From Bacteroidota bacterium (GTDB lineage Bacteria; Bacteroidota; Bacteroidia; Chitinophagales; Chitinophagaceae), in the NCBI GenBank assembly GCA_018267575.1, contig JAFDYF010000005.1, positions 62,001 through 126,000 on the forward strand: a stretch of 64,000 nucleotides of DNA, in the 5' to 3' direction. The notes beneath the pieces were generated by a model. It saw only the letters and a program-made list of their open reading frames with translations. It made no database searches and was not told the DNA's origin. Positions within the stretch are counted from its first letter, which is position 1. Every line of letters begins with the position of its first letter. This document shows, piece by piece, positions 1 to 8,693 of the stretch. The position numbers were made by a program, and so were the translations under genes.

Positions 1-349
1 GCAGCTCTTTAATATTTTCATCTACAAAATGAAAAGTGGACGAAACTTTTTTGTACAAAAAAGGAAAATGAAAAGCTGGGGTTTCTATGAACAGTACAGC
101 TTCTGGTTGGTAATGCTTGTTGAGATAGACGGCTTTGTATTGCTTCTTCGGACAAGAAGTTGGTATTGATTTATCAACCAGTTTGAATGACAAATTCTTC
201 GAGGCGTGGAACGAAAATGATTCAAGATTTGCGAAAGTTTGAGTTGTTGCAAACCGACAAAACAGTTGAACAGAAAAGAAGGCAATATATACTGCGAACA
301 AAAGCAGTTTGAAAAAAAGCTTATTATATCGTTGCCTGCCTTTTTGCAT
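1..349 (-). CDS. Small exported or membrane protein, 3' end beyond left edge
   Basis: An ATG at 349 opens a frame that stays open for 116 codons to the window edge, so the C-terminus is missing. The protein begins MQKGRQRYNKLFFKLLLFAV and has one hydrophobic segment (about residues 11-30) preceded by basic residues, fitting a signal peptide or anchor. The remainder is rich in Phe, Lys and Ser and ends, as far as seen, in FHFVDENIKEL. A shorter 66-codon frame at 85-285 on the same strand is a shadow. Small proteins of this build often precede TonB-dependent receptor or efflux genes in this phylum, but nothing here proves that. I recognise no domain. Confidence 0.55.
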   Translation of the reverse strand, partial: MQKGRQRYNKLFFKLLLFAVYIAFFSVQLFCRFATTQTFANLESFSFHASKNLSFKLVDKSIPTSCPKKQYKAVYLNKHYQPEAVLFIETPAFHFPFLYKKVSSTFHFVDENIKEL

Positions 350-853
350 CATCCGCGAAGATAGCAGCTTCATAGTTTATAAAAAGTTAGCCTTTGTAAA
401 ATTACTGTTAAGGGGGCAAAATAATTTTGCAAAACCGTTAACTGCCACTACCTATTACCTTGTTTGCTATTTAAGTCAAAATTACAGGTAGGCTTGTTAC
501 TAAAAAAATTATATGCGTATACCGTTTTCTACTTTTGCCCATTAGCCGTGTAGATGGCTGTAGTTTTCCCCCTAAAAGTTATTGATTAATTGCTTTTCCC
601 ATTTTGACAATTCTTCTAGGGAAGCATAAGTATAATAAATTTTTATACTATATGCGAATTGTGATTGTCGTTTTCTTGCAAAATAAAATTGATCACATCA
701 TTCAATTAGAGCTAACTTCTTTTGTTTTCCTCCTAAAAACTGGCCAACCCAAAGAAAAATTAGACTTGGCATGGCAAACAAAATATCGCCATTATTTCAA
801 TTTTACTGAGCCCTCAGAAAAATTTACTTTTGCTGCCACTCAAAAATGAGCTT
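350..853. other. Intergenic stretch, no convincing gene
   Basis: AT-rich gap between two divergently oriented genes. The one longer frame on the plus strand (604-849) starts with TTG, has no ribosome site or family resemblance, and runs into phnA, so I do not call it. Two sequences match the Bacteroidota -7 box TAnnTTTG: TACTTTTG at 530-537, with no gene directly downstream, and TACTTTTG at 825-832, placed for phnA. The first could drive a short non-coding transcript, but that is only a possibility. Confidence 0.4.
801..832 (+). promoter_or_regulatory. Probable promoter of the phnA-like gene
   Basis: TACTTTTG at 825-832 matches the Bacteroidota -7 consensus TAnnTTTG, with a TTTA-like -33 element at 801-804 (spacer about 20 nt). 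The start codon follows at 854, leaving a short leader of about 15 nt. It is seen as a consensus match only. Confidence 0.45.
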
Positions 854-1435
854 ATGAAACTGGAAGATCAGGTATTAGAAAGAAGTAAGAATCTTTGCGA
901 ACTATGCAGCTCCCCCAATGGGATCAAAATGTATGAAGTGCTTCCCCAATCTGGGCGGGATACAGACAACTGTATTATGATCTGTGACAAATGCCGCGCA
1001 CAGGTGGATAAAAAAGAAGAACTGGACAATAGTCATTGGGCTTGCCTTACAGAAAGCATGTGGAGCGAGGTGCATGCTGTGCAAGTGGTTGCTTGGCGCA
1101 TGCTCAACCGGCTCAAAACTGAAAGCTGGGCCGCCGACCTTTTGGATATGCTTTATCTCGATGCTGACAAATTGCAATGGGCAAAAGCTACTGGCGACCA
1201 TGAAAATGATGGAGCGGTTGACTTGCACAAAGATGCCAACGGGAATGTATTGCAGAGCGGGGATACCGTTGTACTGGTAAAATCATTGGATGTAAAAGGC
1301 ACTTCTCTCAATGCCAAAATGGGTACCGTAGTAAAAAACATCCGGCTCGTGGAAGAAAACACAGAACAAATAGAAGGCAAAATAGAAGGCCAAACTATTG
1401 TGATCCTGACCAAATATGTGAGAAAACAAAATTGA
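854..1435 (+). CDS. PhnA/YjdM-family zinc-ribbon protein
   Basis: 193 residues from ATG 854; an upstream in-frame TTG at 830 would add eight residues but lies inside the likely promoter. The N-terminus carries a zinc ribbon with the paired cysteines CELC (about residues 15-18) and CDKC (about 45-48). The C-terminal 70 residues, from DGAVDLHKDANGN to the end, form the SH3-like PhnA domain with the typical GDTVVLVKSLDVKG and MGTVVKNIRL strands. The family is named after the E. coli phn operon but is not part of the C-P lyase, and its role is unsettled. The protein is longer than E. coli PhnA (about 111 residues) because of a helical insert between the two domains. No operon partner is visible. 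Confidence 0.85.
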   Translation: MKLEDQVLERSKNLCELCSSPNGIKMYEVLPQSGRDTDNCIMICDKCRAQVDKKEELDNSHWACLTESMWSEVHAVQVVAWRMLNRLKTESWAADLLDMLYLDADKLQWAKATGDHENDGAVDLHKDANGNVLQSGDTVVLVKSLDVKGTSLNAKMGTVVKNIRLVEENTEQIEGKIEGQTIVILTKYVRKQN

Positions 1436-1451
1436 GACTATTGTAATAAAC

Positions 1452-1514
1452 TAACCGCTGAGATGCAGAAGCGCAAAAATTTGACCATTTTTAGAGTCAA
1501 AGTCTCAGTGGTTA
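1452..1514. terminator. Long hairpin between convergent genes
   Basis: TAACCGCTGAGA (1452-1463) pairs with TCTCAGTGGTTA (1503-1514), with one G-T pair. An inner TTGAC/GTCAA pair sits nested in the loop. It lies between the convergent phnA-like and oxidoreductase genes and may end transcription from both sides, though there is no clean T-run. The arm resembles the degenerate accgctgagacgcagaag words seen in other gaps here. Confidence 0.4.
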
Positions 1515-1532
1515 TCTTATCAAAAGACAATT

Positions 1533-3050
1533 TTATAATGATACCGAGCCCCAGCCCTTTCTATATTCCCTTTTAATAAATTGATTGGCCGGTTCAAAAT
1601 TCGATACTTTCATGTTTTCGCCATCCCATTTGAGAGCGATATATCGGCCACTAAATTTATATCCCTCCATATTCCCGTATACAGGATCGTTGCGTTTTAT
1701 TTTTTCTTTGATATTGAAACTTCTCAACAACAAGTTGCCCAATAGTACGGTTTCGGTTAACGGTCCTGCATAACCGACAAAAGGCGAGTCCACTTCCATA
1801 TTGCCATAACCAGCCAAACAGGCATCTACCCATTGCCACCAATGGCCATCCATATCACCAGTAACCCTTGGGTATTTTTTGGGCACATTCACATCTTTGT
1901 TCAGTGATAATGGCAACAAACGAGGATGGCTACCGCCCCAGCCACAAGAGGCTTTCCCTCTAGAACCAATAAAAACCGTGCATCCTTCAAAATCATTTTC
2001 ACCAGGCCAGTCTCCCAATGCTTCATTTGAATTAAAATCAGGGTCAAGCTCTGAAAGTCTTTCAGGCGTTATACCTCCATCCATCCAAAACAAATCGAGG
2101 TCCTTACCATTTTTTTGTTTGAATTTAAATTTCAGCGAACTGGAAACAGGGCCGCTTTCTGGGAAAATGCCTTCTTTGAAAATGCCGCTATACACCGTGC
2201 TAGCACTTCCCGAAATTTCGGTGGGATAACCCAATCCCAATAATTTAAAGGGGGGGCCCATGATATGACAGCCCATATCACCTAAAGCACCAGTGCCAAA
2301 CTGCCACCAGCCGCGCCAGTTAAAAGGCACTAGGTTATCGATATAATTTGTTTCATGTGCAGTACCTAACCAAAGGTCCCATTTCAATTCCTTTGGGATG
2401 GCAGGTTTTGAATCGGGCCAAGGAATGCCCTGTGGCCATACGGGTCGATCTGTCCAACAGTAAACTTTTTCAATATCCCCAATCAGTCCCGCCTCGAACC
2501 ATTCTCTCAAGGTGCGCATACCATCGCAGGAAGCACCTTGGTCGCCCATTTGAGTCACTACTTTATATTTTTGGGAGGCCTCGGTCAATACACGAGCTTC
2601 GTAAATATCGTGAGTCAACGGTTTTTGTAGATAGAGATGTTTGTTCAGTTGCATGGCACTCAGCCCAACGATGGCATGGTTATGATCCGGAATCGCAACA
2701 GTGACGGCATCAAAATTTTTGCTCTCCTTATCAAACATCTCCCGCCAATCGTGATAGAATTTTGCTTTGGGAAATTCTTTGATACGGGGGGCCGCTTGTC
2801 GTTCATCTACATCACAGAGAAAGGCAATCTCTGCATTTTTTTTGGGGGCAGTGGCAAAATGGTGGATATCGTTTTCAGCTTCGCCACCACAACCCACAGC
2901 CGCAATATATAATTTATCACTGGGTGGCAGATATCCCTTACCACCCAATACATAACGAGGCACTATGTAAAAACCAGCGGTGACCATCCCCGCTTTTCTA
3001 ATAAACTCAGCCCGGCTAATGGCTTTGTTTTTTTTCTTGCTTTTTTTCAT
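1533..3050 (-). CDS. Gfo/Idh/MocA-family sugar oxidoreductase, exported type
   Basis: 505 residues from ATG 3050. The N-terminus SRAEFIRKAGMVTAGFYIVP has the layout of a Tat signal but lacks the twin arginine. A Rossmann fold follows (AAVGCGGEAENDIHH, DVDERQAAPRIKEF). The usual EKP motif reads QKP (LYLQKPLTHD); the following Lys-Pro is kept. The C-terminal half is the dehydrogenase substrate domain (GTGALGDMGCHIMGPPFKLL). The family uses NAD(P) to oxidise or reduce sugars and cyclitols. It is the last gene of a three-gene leftward operon, 11 nt after a DUF1080 gene, which points to periplasmic oxidation of glycosides at C3. The exact substrate cannot be read from sequence. Confidence 0.85.
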   Translation of the reverse strand: MKKSKKKNKAISRAEFIRKAGMVTAGFYIVPRYVLGGKGYLPPSDKLYIAAVGCGGEAENDIHHFATAPKKNAEIAFLCDVDERQAAPRIKEFPKAKFYHDWREMFDKESKNFDAVTVAIPDHNHAIVGLSAMQLNKHLYLQKPLTHDIYEARVLTEASQKYKVVTQMGDQGASCDGMRTLREWFEAGLIGDIEKVYCWTDRPVWPQGIPWPDSKPAIPKELKWDLWLGTAHETNYIDNLVPFNWRGWWQFGTGALGDMGCHIMGPPFKLLGLGYPTEISGSASTVYSGIFKEGIFPESGPVSSSLKFKFKQKNGKDLDLFWMDGGITPERLSELDPDFNSNEALGDWPGENDFEGCTVFIGSRGKASCGWGGSHPRLLPLSLNKDVNVPKKYPRVTGDMDGHWWQWVDACLAGYGNMEVDSPFVGYAGPLTETVLLGNLLLRSFNIKEKIKRNDPVYGNMEGYKFSGRYIALKWDGENMKVSNFEPANQFIKREYRKGWGSVSL

Positions 3051-3061
3051 GCTTATGACTA

Positions 3062-3760
3062 TTATTTTTTATGTAGCGGTTTTACGGCTACTTCTTTAAA
3101 ATAAACAATATCATCATCCCCATGATTCTGCAGACCTATATATCCTGAATTGGGGCGGGGCCCACGAAAAGGTTCAAAATCAAATTTTCGCTCTGGTACA
3201 GGATCGCCTTCTTTATAGTCAGTAACTTTTTCGCCATTCACATAAACAATCGTTCTTGGCCCATCGAGTGTGATCTCCATGGTATTCCATTCTGGGCCTG
3301 GCTTTCCAGGTTTTGCCAAAGGTTTGGTCAAGGAATATAATGTGCCTGTGATATGGTATTCATCTTCGTTGGATGTTTCAGGGTGGTTATCAATCTGTAC
3401 TTCATAACCATAGAACACAGGCATCCACGCTTCGCGTGGTTCAATAGGAATACGGATGAACACACCCGAATTACTGTTGAACTTTTGCATTTTGTAAACT
3501 ACCTTGATGGTGCAGTTACTAAATTTTTCTTTGGTCCAATACAGTAGCCCCATACCTCCATGACTGGCAATAAGACCATCTTCCACATAATGCTCACCGG
3601 CACCCACCTGTTTCCAACCAGTAAGGTCTTTCCCATTAAATAATTGTCTCCATCCTTTGTCTTGATCTTTACCAAAATTGGCTTGACCGCTAAAATCAAA
3701 CATCCATAAAAAGGCAAGAACTATAAAATGCAGTTTGTTGAATCTGTTAGGATTTATCAT
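3062..3760 (-). CDS. DUF1080 (3-keto-disaccharide hydrolase-type) protein
   Basis: 232 residues from ATG 3760, chosen because it places a signal peptide (MINPNRFNKLHFIVLAFLWM, cut near SGQA) at the start. An earlier ATG at 3844, one base past the upstream stop, would add 28 residues without a signal. The mature protein is a single DUF1080 jelly-roll domain: GWRQLFNGKDLTGWKQVG at its start, then NSGVFIRIP, and RGPRPNSGYIGLQNH with ending DDDIVYFKEVAVKPL. Members cleave 3-keto-glycosides or bind related sugars. Placed between a heme dehydrogenase and a Gfo/Idh/MocA protein, it probably hydrolyses the oxidised sugar in the periplasm. Confidence 0.85.
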   Translation of the reverse strand: MINPNRFNKLHFIVLAFLWMFDFSGQANFGKDQDKGWRQLFNGKDLTGWKQVGAGEHYVEDGLIASHGGMGLLYWTKEKFSNCTIKVVYKMQKFNSNSGVFIRIPIEPREAWMPVFYGYEVQIDNHPETSNEDEYHITGTLYSLTKPLAKPGKPGPEWNTMEITLDGPRTIVYVNGEKVTDYKEGDPVPERKFDFEPFRGPRPNSGYIGLQNHGDDDIVYFKEVAVKPLHKK

Positions 3761-3845
3761 ATAGCAATCTTTAGAAAGTGAAATTAGAGAGAAAAGCCAT
3801 TTTATATGCTGATGGGAGAAAATAATTTGTCCCCCTCTGTTCATA

Positions 3846-6800
3846 TTATCCTTTTTTCTTTAATGTTGTTAAATAAGCCACTAAGTCAACCAATTTCTGT
3901 TGACCCATTGCTTGAGACAACCCTTCCGTCATCAATGATTTACCATAATCTTTTTTCTCCACGATATCCGACTTCTTGATATTCTGGGATTGGCCACCAA
4001 TCATTTTAACAGTAATCTCATCAGTTGTTTGACTCAGGATATAGCCCAGTACCTGAGTTCCATTTTTCAACTTAAAAACATAACCTTCAAAACCAAAACT
4101 GATGCCAGCACTGGGTTGTAGGATGGCAGTGTAGATGGCTTCCTTTGAAAGTTTGGAACCAATTTCGGACAGGTTGGGGCCAAAATTAATACCCACATTG
4201 TTTACTTTGTGACAGGAAGCGCAATAGGATGCAAACACGGATTGGCCATGAGTCGCGTCACCCTCCAGTTTCATCAGCTTGTCTAGAGGTTCAATATGGT
4301 TTGATGCAGCAAGGGCAACCGATGGAAAATATTCGAGCGCTTTCTTGCGCACTTCTTCCCGGTTGGACGCAACCAATATTGCTGCTGTACTGTCCCTTAG
4401 CTCGTTCGGTAGTTTTTTATTTTTTGCCAAAAGCAAAAGCCGATCCTCGCCACTCCAATCTTTCCCCAATGCTTTTAGTGCTGCCATCTTTATTTCTGCA
4501 CTATAGCTTTTATTCAGTATCAGTTTTTCCAAAAAATCCTTGTTCTTTTTATTTTCTACTAGTCCCATTAAGTTAATCAATGGAATGGCATTGGCATTTT
4601 TCGACCCTATGCTTGCTTCCAACAATTTCTCCCCTCCACTATTTAGCAGTGCCTGTAAAGCATTTGAGCGGAGATCTTCGTTATTGCCTTGTTCAGCAAT
4701 CTGCAATAATTCAGGATTTTTATCTTTGATATGATAACGGTCAACAATATCTACAAAGTCCTGTGTGCCCTTTACCGCACCCAACCCCAATTCTATAGCA
4801 TTTTTAAGGGCAGGGGTCATTTTAGTTTTAGCAGGATTCAATAACATCAGTACCAATGCATCCATCTTTGCCTGTTGGGGATGCTTGGCTTCCAGCAAAG
4901 ACAATAATATAGATTGTTTTTCTGCTCCGCTATGGAAATCGAATGCACGGAAAAATTTAAGATACTTATCGGGATCATTTGCCGGATTGGAAATAATTTT
5001 TGCCAACAGTGGCATGGCCGCATCCCCACGTGAACGCCAAACAATATCCCTGCCCGCTTGGGTATCCCATTGGTTGTTTACCAATTTCATCCAAGATGCA
5101 AAATCAGCATCCCATGATTTGTCCGCTGCAATGCCCAACGCTTCCAAATACCATCTGTCTTTTCCATCATATTGGTTTGCGAAAGAAGCCCAGAGATCAG
5201 CGGCAACAGGCGAATTGTTATGACGCAATGTCAACACTGCTTCTCTGCGAACCGCCCAAGAAGGATCGTTCACCAATCTTTTTACAATAGAGAGTGTATC
5301 TGCATGTATCTCCAATGCGGCCCTGATCGCTGTGATGCGGATATTTTCATCCTTATCGTTGAGCGCCTCGTCAATATATTTTCCAGCTTTTGTGGGGATC
5401 TTGCTGAGCAGCCATAGAGCTCTTGCACGAAAACGGGAATTGCTAGAATGAAAAAGATTTTCCAATGCAGGTATGGCCTGTTCGCCCATGCCATGCAATT
5501 TTTGCCAAGCGAGATAGCGTGTAGATAAATTGGGACTTTGTAAAGCTTTGATAGCCCCATCCGTACTGTTAAGATCCAAAACAGGCACTGTATATTTTTC
5601 ATGTCCCTCGGTGGTTACTCGAAAAATGCGACCTCGGGTAAGGTCAACCACTTGGTGACCACCAACACCGGGATCATACCAGTCGGCAATGAACAAAGAA
5701 CCGTCTGGCGCCACACATACATCAGATGGCCTGAACCAATTATCATATTTTCCCTGCACAATATTATTAATGGTTGCGCTGTAGCCTGCACCAGCAGGAG
5801 CAATCGCATAGGAACGTACCACATTGGGACCCGCATCTGCATGGATAATTTGACCTCTAAACCTTTCAGGCAAAAGATCACCTTCATACACCAAAATTCC
5901 AGTAGGACTACCTGCCCCTGTTTGCAAAAGATTGGGCACCACACCAGGATCGTTCAGGTGCCAATGCCGGTAAGGAATCGAATCTTCCATATTAATACGA
6001 CGTTCCGGCCAGGAAGCTCCAGTCATCTCATCCGTATAACCATAATTGCCATGGGGCATCACGTAGTTGATCCGCACACCGCGATTGCCATCATCATCAT
6101 TATCCGATTGCCACATGGTGCCATAAGCATCTTCAGCCACTTCATAATTGTTCCTAAAATTATTTCCCAATACTTCAAACTCGCTTCCATCCAGATTGCA
6201 GCGGAATACCATTCCCTGCCGATAGGGATGGCCGCTATTGTTTACCGTGTCCCCATCAATATCCACAATACTTTTTCCGTTCTTGTCATGGATGCTATGG
6301 CCTTCATTACCAAAATTGAAATACAATTTTCCATCGGGCCCGAAATTGAAAGAGTGGATCGCGTGATCATGTTGAACCCCGCCAATACTGGTAAACAAAG
6401 TATCTTTTTTATCGGCCTTGCCATCGCCATCGGTATCTGTAAAAACATACACATTGGGGCTTCTGGATACAATCACTTTATTGCCCAATACTGCAATGCC
6501 CAGTGCCGCATCAATGTCGGTACCTTGATAAAAAACAGTCTGCTTATCCGCTACGCCATCGCCATCGGTATCTTCCAGAATCAGGATCCGGTCACCTTCT
6601 TTCCGATAAGGGTTCGCTGGATTATATTGGTTGCGATAATTGAAACCTTCGCAAACCCAGACCCTACCCTTTTCATCAATATCTATATTCGTGGGATTAT
6701 CGAGCATGGGTTCATGAGCGAAGAGTTGTAGTTTCAGGTCATCGGCAGCCACCAGTCCTTTCAAGGCATTCTCAGGCAGATGTTTCAATGAATCGGGAAG

Positions 6801-6911
6801 CTCTGTCGTGGTCGTATTATCCGGCTTTTTTCCTGGTTGGTTACAGGCAGTTGATAGAATCAAAACAAAAATGGAAAGAATGATTTTGTAGGAACAATTT
6901 TTCAATGGCAT
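3846..6911 (-). CDS. PVC-type heme-binding dehydrogenase lipoprotein with HEAT repeats
   Basis: 1021 residues from ATG 6911. A lipoprotein-like leader ends in LSTAC (Cys23). Residues about 50-430 form a beta-propeller dehydrogenase-like domain of the TIGR02604 type, with several DTDGDG calcium-type loops and GPDGKLYFNFGNEGH. Residues about 450-860 are helical HEAT-like repeats (DKDENIRITAIRAALE, SWAVRREAVLTLR). The C-terminus, from about residue 885, is a cytochrome c-like domain with one CASCH heme site and the TIGR02603 tail (AILQPSAGISFGFEGY). It is the first gene of the operon. It probably oxidises a sugar and passes electrons to its heme at the outer membrane or in the periplasm; substrate unknown. 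Confidence 0.85.
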   Translation of the reverse strand: MPLKNCSYKIILSIFVLILSTACNQPGKKPDNTTTTELPDSLKHLPENALKGLVAADDLKLQLFAHEPMLDNPTNIDIDEKGRVWVCEGFNYRNQYNPANPYRKEGDRILILEDTDGDGVADKQTVFYQGTDIDAALGIAVLGNKVIVSRSPNVYVFTDTDGDGKADKKDTLFTSIGGVQHDHAIHSFNFGPDGKLYFNFGNEGHSIHDKNGKSIVDIDGDTVNNSGHPYRQGMVFRCNLDGSEFEVLGNNFRNNYEVAEDAYGTMWQSDNDDDGNRGVRINYVMPHGNYGYTDEMTGASWPERRINMEDSIPYRHWHLNDPGVVPNLLQTGAGSPTGILVYEGDLLPERFRGQIIHADAGPNVVRSYAIAPAGAGYSATINNIVQGKYDNWFRPSDVCVAPDGSLFIADWYDPGVGGHQVVDLTRGRIFRVTTEGHEKYTVPVLDLNSTDGAIKALQSPNLSTRYLAWQKLHGMGEQAIPALENLFHSSNSRFRARALWLLSKIPTKAGKYIDEALNDKDENIRITAIRAALEIHADTLSIVKRLVNDPSWAVRREAVLTLRHNNSPVAADLWASFANQYDGKDRWYLEALGIAADKSWDADFASWMKLVNNQWDTQAGRDIVWRSRGDAAMPLLAKIISNPANDPDKYLKFFRAFDFHSGAEKQSILLSLLEAKHPQQAKMDALVLMLLNPAKTKMTPALKNAIELGLGAVKGTQDFVDIVDRYHIKDKNPELLQIAEQGNNEDLRSNALQALLNSGGEKLLEASIGSKNANAIPLINLMGLVENKKNKDFLEKLILNKSYSAEIKMAALKALGKDWSGEDRLLLLAKNKKLPNELRDSTAAILVASNREEVRKKALEYFPSVALAASNHIEPLDKLMKLEGDATHGQSVFASYCASCHKVNNVGINFGPNLSEIGSKLSKEAIYTAILQPSAGISFGFEGYVFKLKNGTQVLGYILSQTTDEITVKMIGGQSQNIKKSDIVEKKDYGKSLMTEGLSQAMGQQKLVDLVAYLTTLKKKG

Positions 6912-7281
6912 ATCAGTAAGGGGTTTTACTGTAAATATACTGTATAAGAGGTTTTGTTATTGGTTTACCCAAAAATCGAGCTTTGATTAAAGCTTTTATC
7001 CAAATAATTGTTTGTTCTCTTTTGCTTCGCCAAAAAAGAACCAAAAAAGGCGACCCGAAAACGATGACAGCCCGTTTTCGGGGAGGAGCTTCGATTAAGC
7101 TTTAGTACTACTGTGGTGAACAACAGTGGTTCCTTGATTGGTGCCAAATCGGCAAAATAGTTTTTGATAACACATTAGGTTGGTGTAAAAATAAATCAAC
7201 CAGTTTAGAATTTGCTATCTTGATTAATTTAAGGTAAGATTGTACTGATAACCTGTAACGTTTACCCCTAACTGTTTTTTC
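6912..7281. other. Divergent intergenic region with hairpin and repeat-like words
   Basis: Gap between divergent operons. It contains a strong hairpin, CCCGAAAACG (7054-7063) and CGTTTTCGGG (7073-7082) with a 9-nt loop. Just before it is TTTGCTTCGCCAAAAAAGAA (7021-7040) followed by CCAAAAAAGG, wording I associate with dispersed intergenic repeats in this phylum. Flanking words are also near-palindromic (AGCTTTGATTAAAGCTT, GAAGCTTCGATTAAGCTT). TATCTTGA near 7216 could be a -7 box for the permease gene. No coding frame is convincing. Confidence 0.45.
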
Positions 7282-8529
7282 ATGAAAAGGTCCTTTTATA
7301 TCGTAGCGCTGATAATGCTGGTGTTTTTTGTTATTTCCTTTCTCACGAATATTATTGGTCCCCTGATTCCCGACATTATCAATGGCTTTAGTCTAAGCCT
7401 GACCTTGGTAGCCGTACTTCCCTTTGCGTTTTTCATCGCTTATGGCGTAATGAGCATCCCATCTGGAATGCTGATTGAAAAATACAATGAGAAAAAGATT
7501 ATGATTGCTGCATTCGTTGTGGCTCTTATTGGGTCGGTGATGCTTGCAGTTTATCCCAATTATCTATCCGCTGTATTTTCCCTCTTCCTGATTGGTTGCG
7601 GCATGGCAATGTTGCAAGTTGTTATCAACCCACTTCTGCGTACGGCAGGGGGTGAAGAACATTATGCCTTTTTTTCCATTTTGGCGCAACTCATTTTTGG
7701 CTTGGCTTCCTTTATCAGTCCGATGGTATATTCCAGCATCGTATCCAAACTGAATGCACACGATGAAAGCAGTGTAATTATATCCGCATTGGCAAAACAT
7801 ACACCCAGCAATCTGCCATGGATTTCCATGTACTGGGTATTTGCCGTGATCATCGTTTTGATGATCATCGTTTTGATTTTTACCCGTTTCCCCAAAGTGG
7901 AACTGAATACGGATGAAAAGCCGGGGGCATTGAAAGTGCATTTGCTATTATTCAAAAACAGGGTTGTCATTCTTTTTTTTATTGCATTGCTATGTTATGT
8001 GGGCACGGAGCAAGGTGTTGCCAATTGGATATCACAGTTCCTACTCACCTACCATCAATATGATCCTCAAAAAACCGGGGCAGATACAGTGGCCTATTTC
8101 TGGGGTTTGATGACCGCAGGTGGGGTATTGGGGCTCTTATTGGTAAAGCTCATGGATAGCAGAAAGGTTTTGATCATTTTCACGGTATTGGCTATCCTCT
8201 CTTTGAGTGTGGCATTATTTGGATCTGGGAAAATGGCGCTCATTGCTTTCCCCATGGTAGGCTTTTTTGCCTCAGTGATGTACCCCATTATTTTTTCCCT
8301 TGCACTGAATTCGGTAAACGAACACCATGGTTCCTTCTCTGGCATATTGGTTACCGGTATTGTGGGTGGCGCCATTGTGCCATTGATCATCGGCTGGCTG
8401 GGAGATCAGCTAGGTCTCCGCACTGGAATGTGTTTTCTCTATCTCACCATGGGCTTTATCCTCAGCATTGGTTTTTGGGCAAAACCCATCATCCAGAATA
8501 AAACCATTAGTTTGGGGAAGAAAGAGTAG
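7282..8529 (+). CDS. FucP-like MFS sugar permease
   Basis: 415 residues from ATG 7282, with about twelve hydrophobic helices and no signal peptide. The first two helices and the loop SIPSGMLIEKYNEKKIMIAA match the sugar-proton symporter branch that holds fucose and glucose/galactose permeases. A long loop after helix six (NAHDESSVIISALAKHTPSNLP) is typical of that branch. The gene is followed 164 nt later by a ROK-family kinase on the same strand, which suggests uptake and phosphorylation of a hexose or amino sugar. The sugar itself cannot be told from sequence. Confidence 0.85.
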   Translation: MKRSFYIVALIMLVFFVISFLTNIIGPLIPDIINGFSLSLTLVAVLPFAFFIAYGVMSIPSGMLIEKYNEKKIMIAAFVVALIGSVMLAVYPNYLSAVFSLFLIGCGMAMLQVVINPLLRTAGGEEHYAFFSILAQLIFGLASFISPMVYSSIVSKLNAHDESSVIISALAKHTPSNLPWISMYWVFAVIIVLMIIVLIFTRFPKVELNTDEKPGALKVHLLLFKNRVVILFFIALLCYVGTEQGVANWISQFLLTYHQYDPQKTGADTVAYFWGLMTAGGVLGLLLVKLMDSRKVLIIFTVLAILSLSVALFGSGKMALIAFPMVGFFASVMYPIIFSLALNSVNEHHGSFSGILVTGIVGGAIVPLIIGWLGDQLGLRTGMCFLYLTMGFILSIGFWAKPIIQNKTISLGKKE

Positions 8530-8693
8530 GGTTTTGAGAGGAATTGGGAATTAGGAATTTGGAATTGGTGAGGAGGGAATTAGTTTTGAAAATACTTCCT
8601 CATCTTCCTTTCACCATTGACTATTGACTATTCACTATTCACCATTGACTACTGACTATCGACTTACAACTAACGACTATTAACTCAACCATC
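8530..8693. repeat. Degenerate word-like repeats (attgactattcac type)
   Basis: The gap is made of short words repeated with changes: gggaattaggaatttggaatt at the left, then about seven variants of ttgactattcac between 8612 and 8665. An exact 18-nt piece (8623-8640) recurs at 34106-34123. Similar composition is seen at 26281-26390, 34030-34150 and 45961-46232. No coding potential. Confidence 0.6.

Noticed and set aside
604..849. 81-codon plus-strand ORF before phnA
   Set aside because: Starts with TTG, has no ribosome site, and overlaps the likely phnA promoter.
5601..6731. 376-codon plus-strand ORF
   Set aside because: It lies fully antisense to the heme dehydrogenase, whose frame has clear domains; the antisense protein has no family features.
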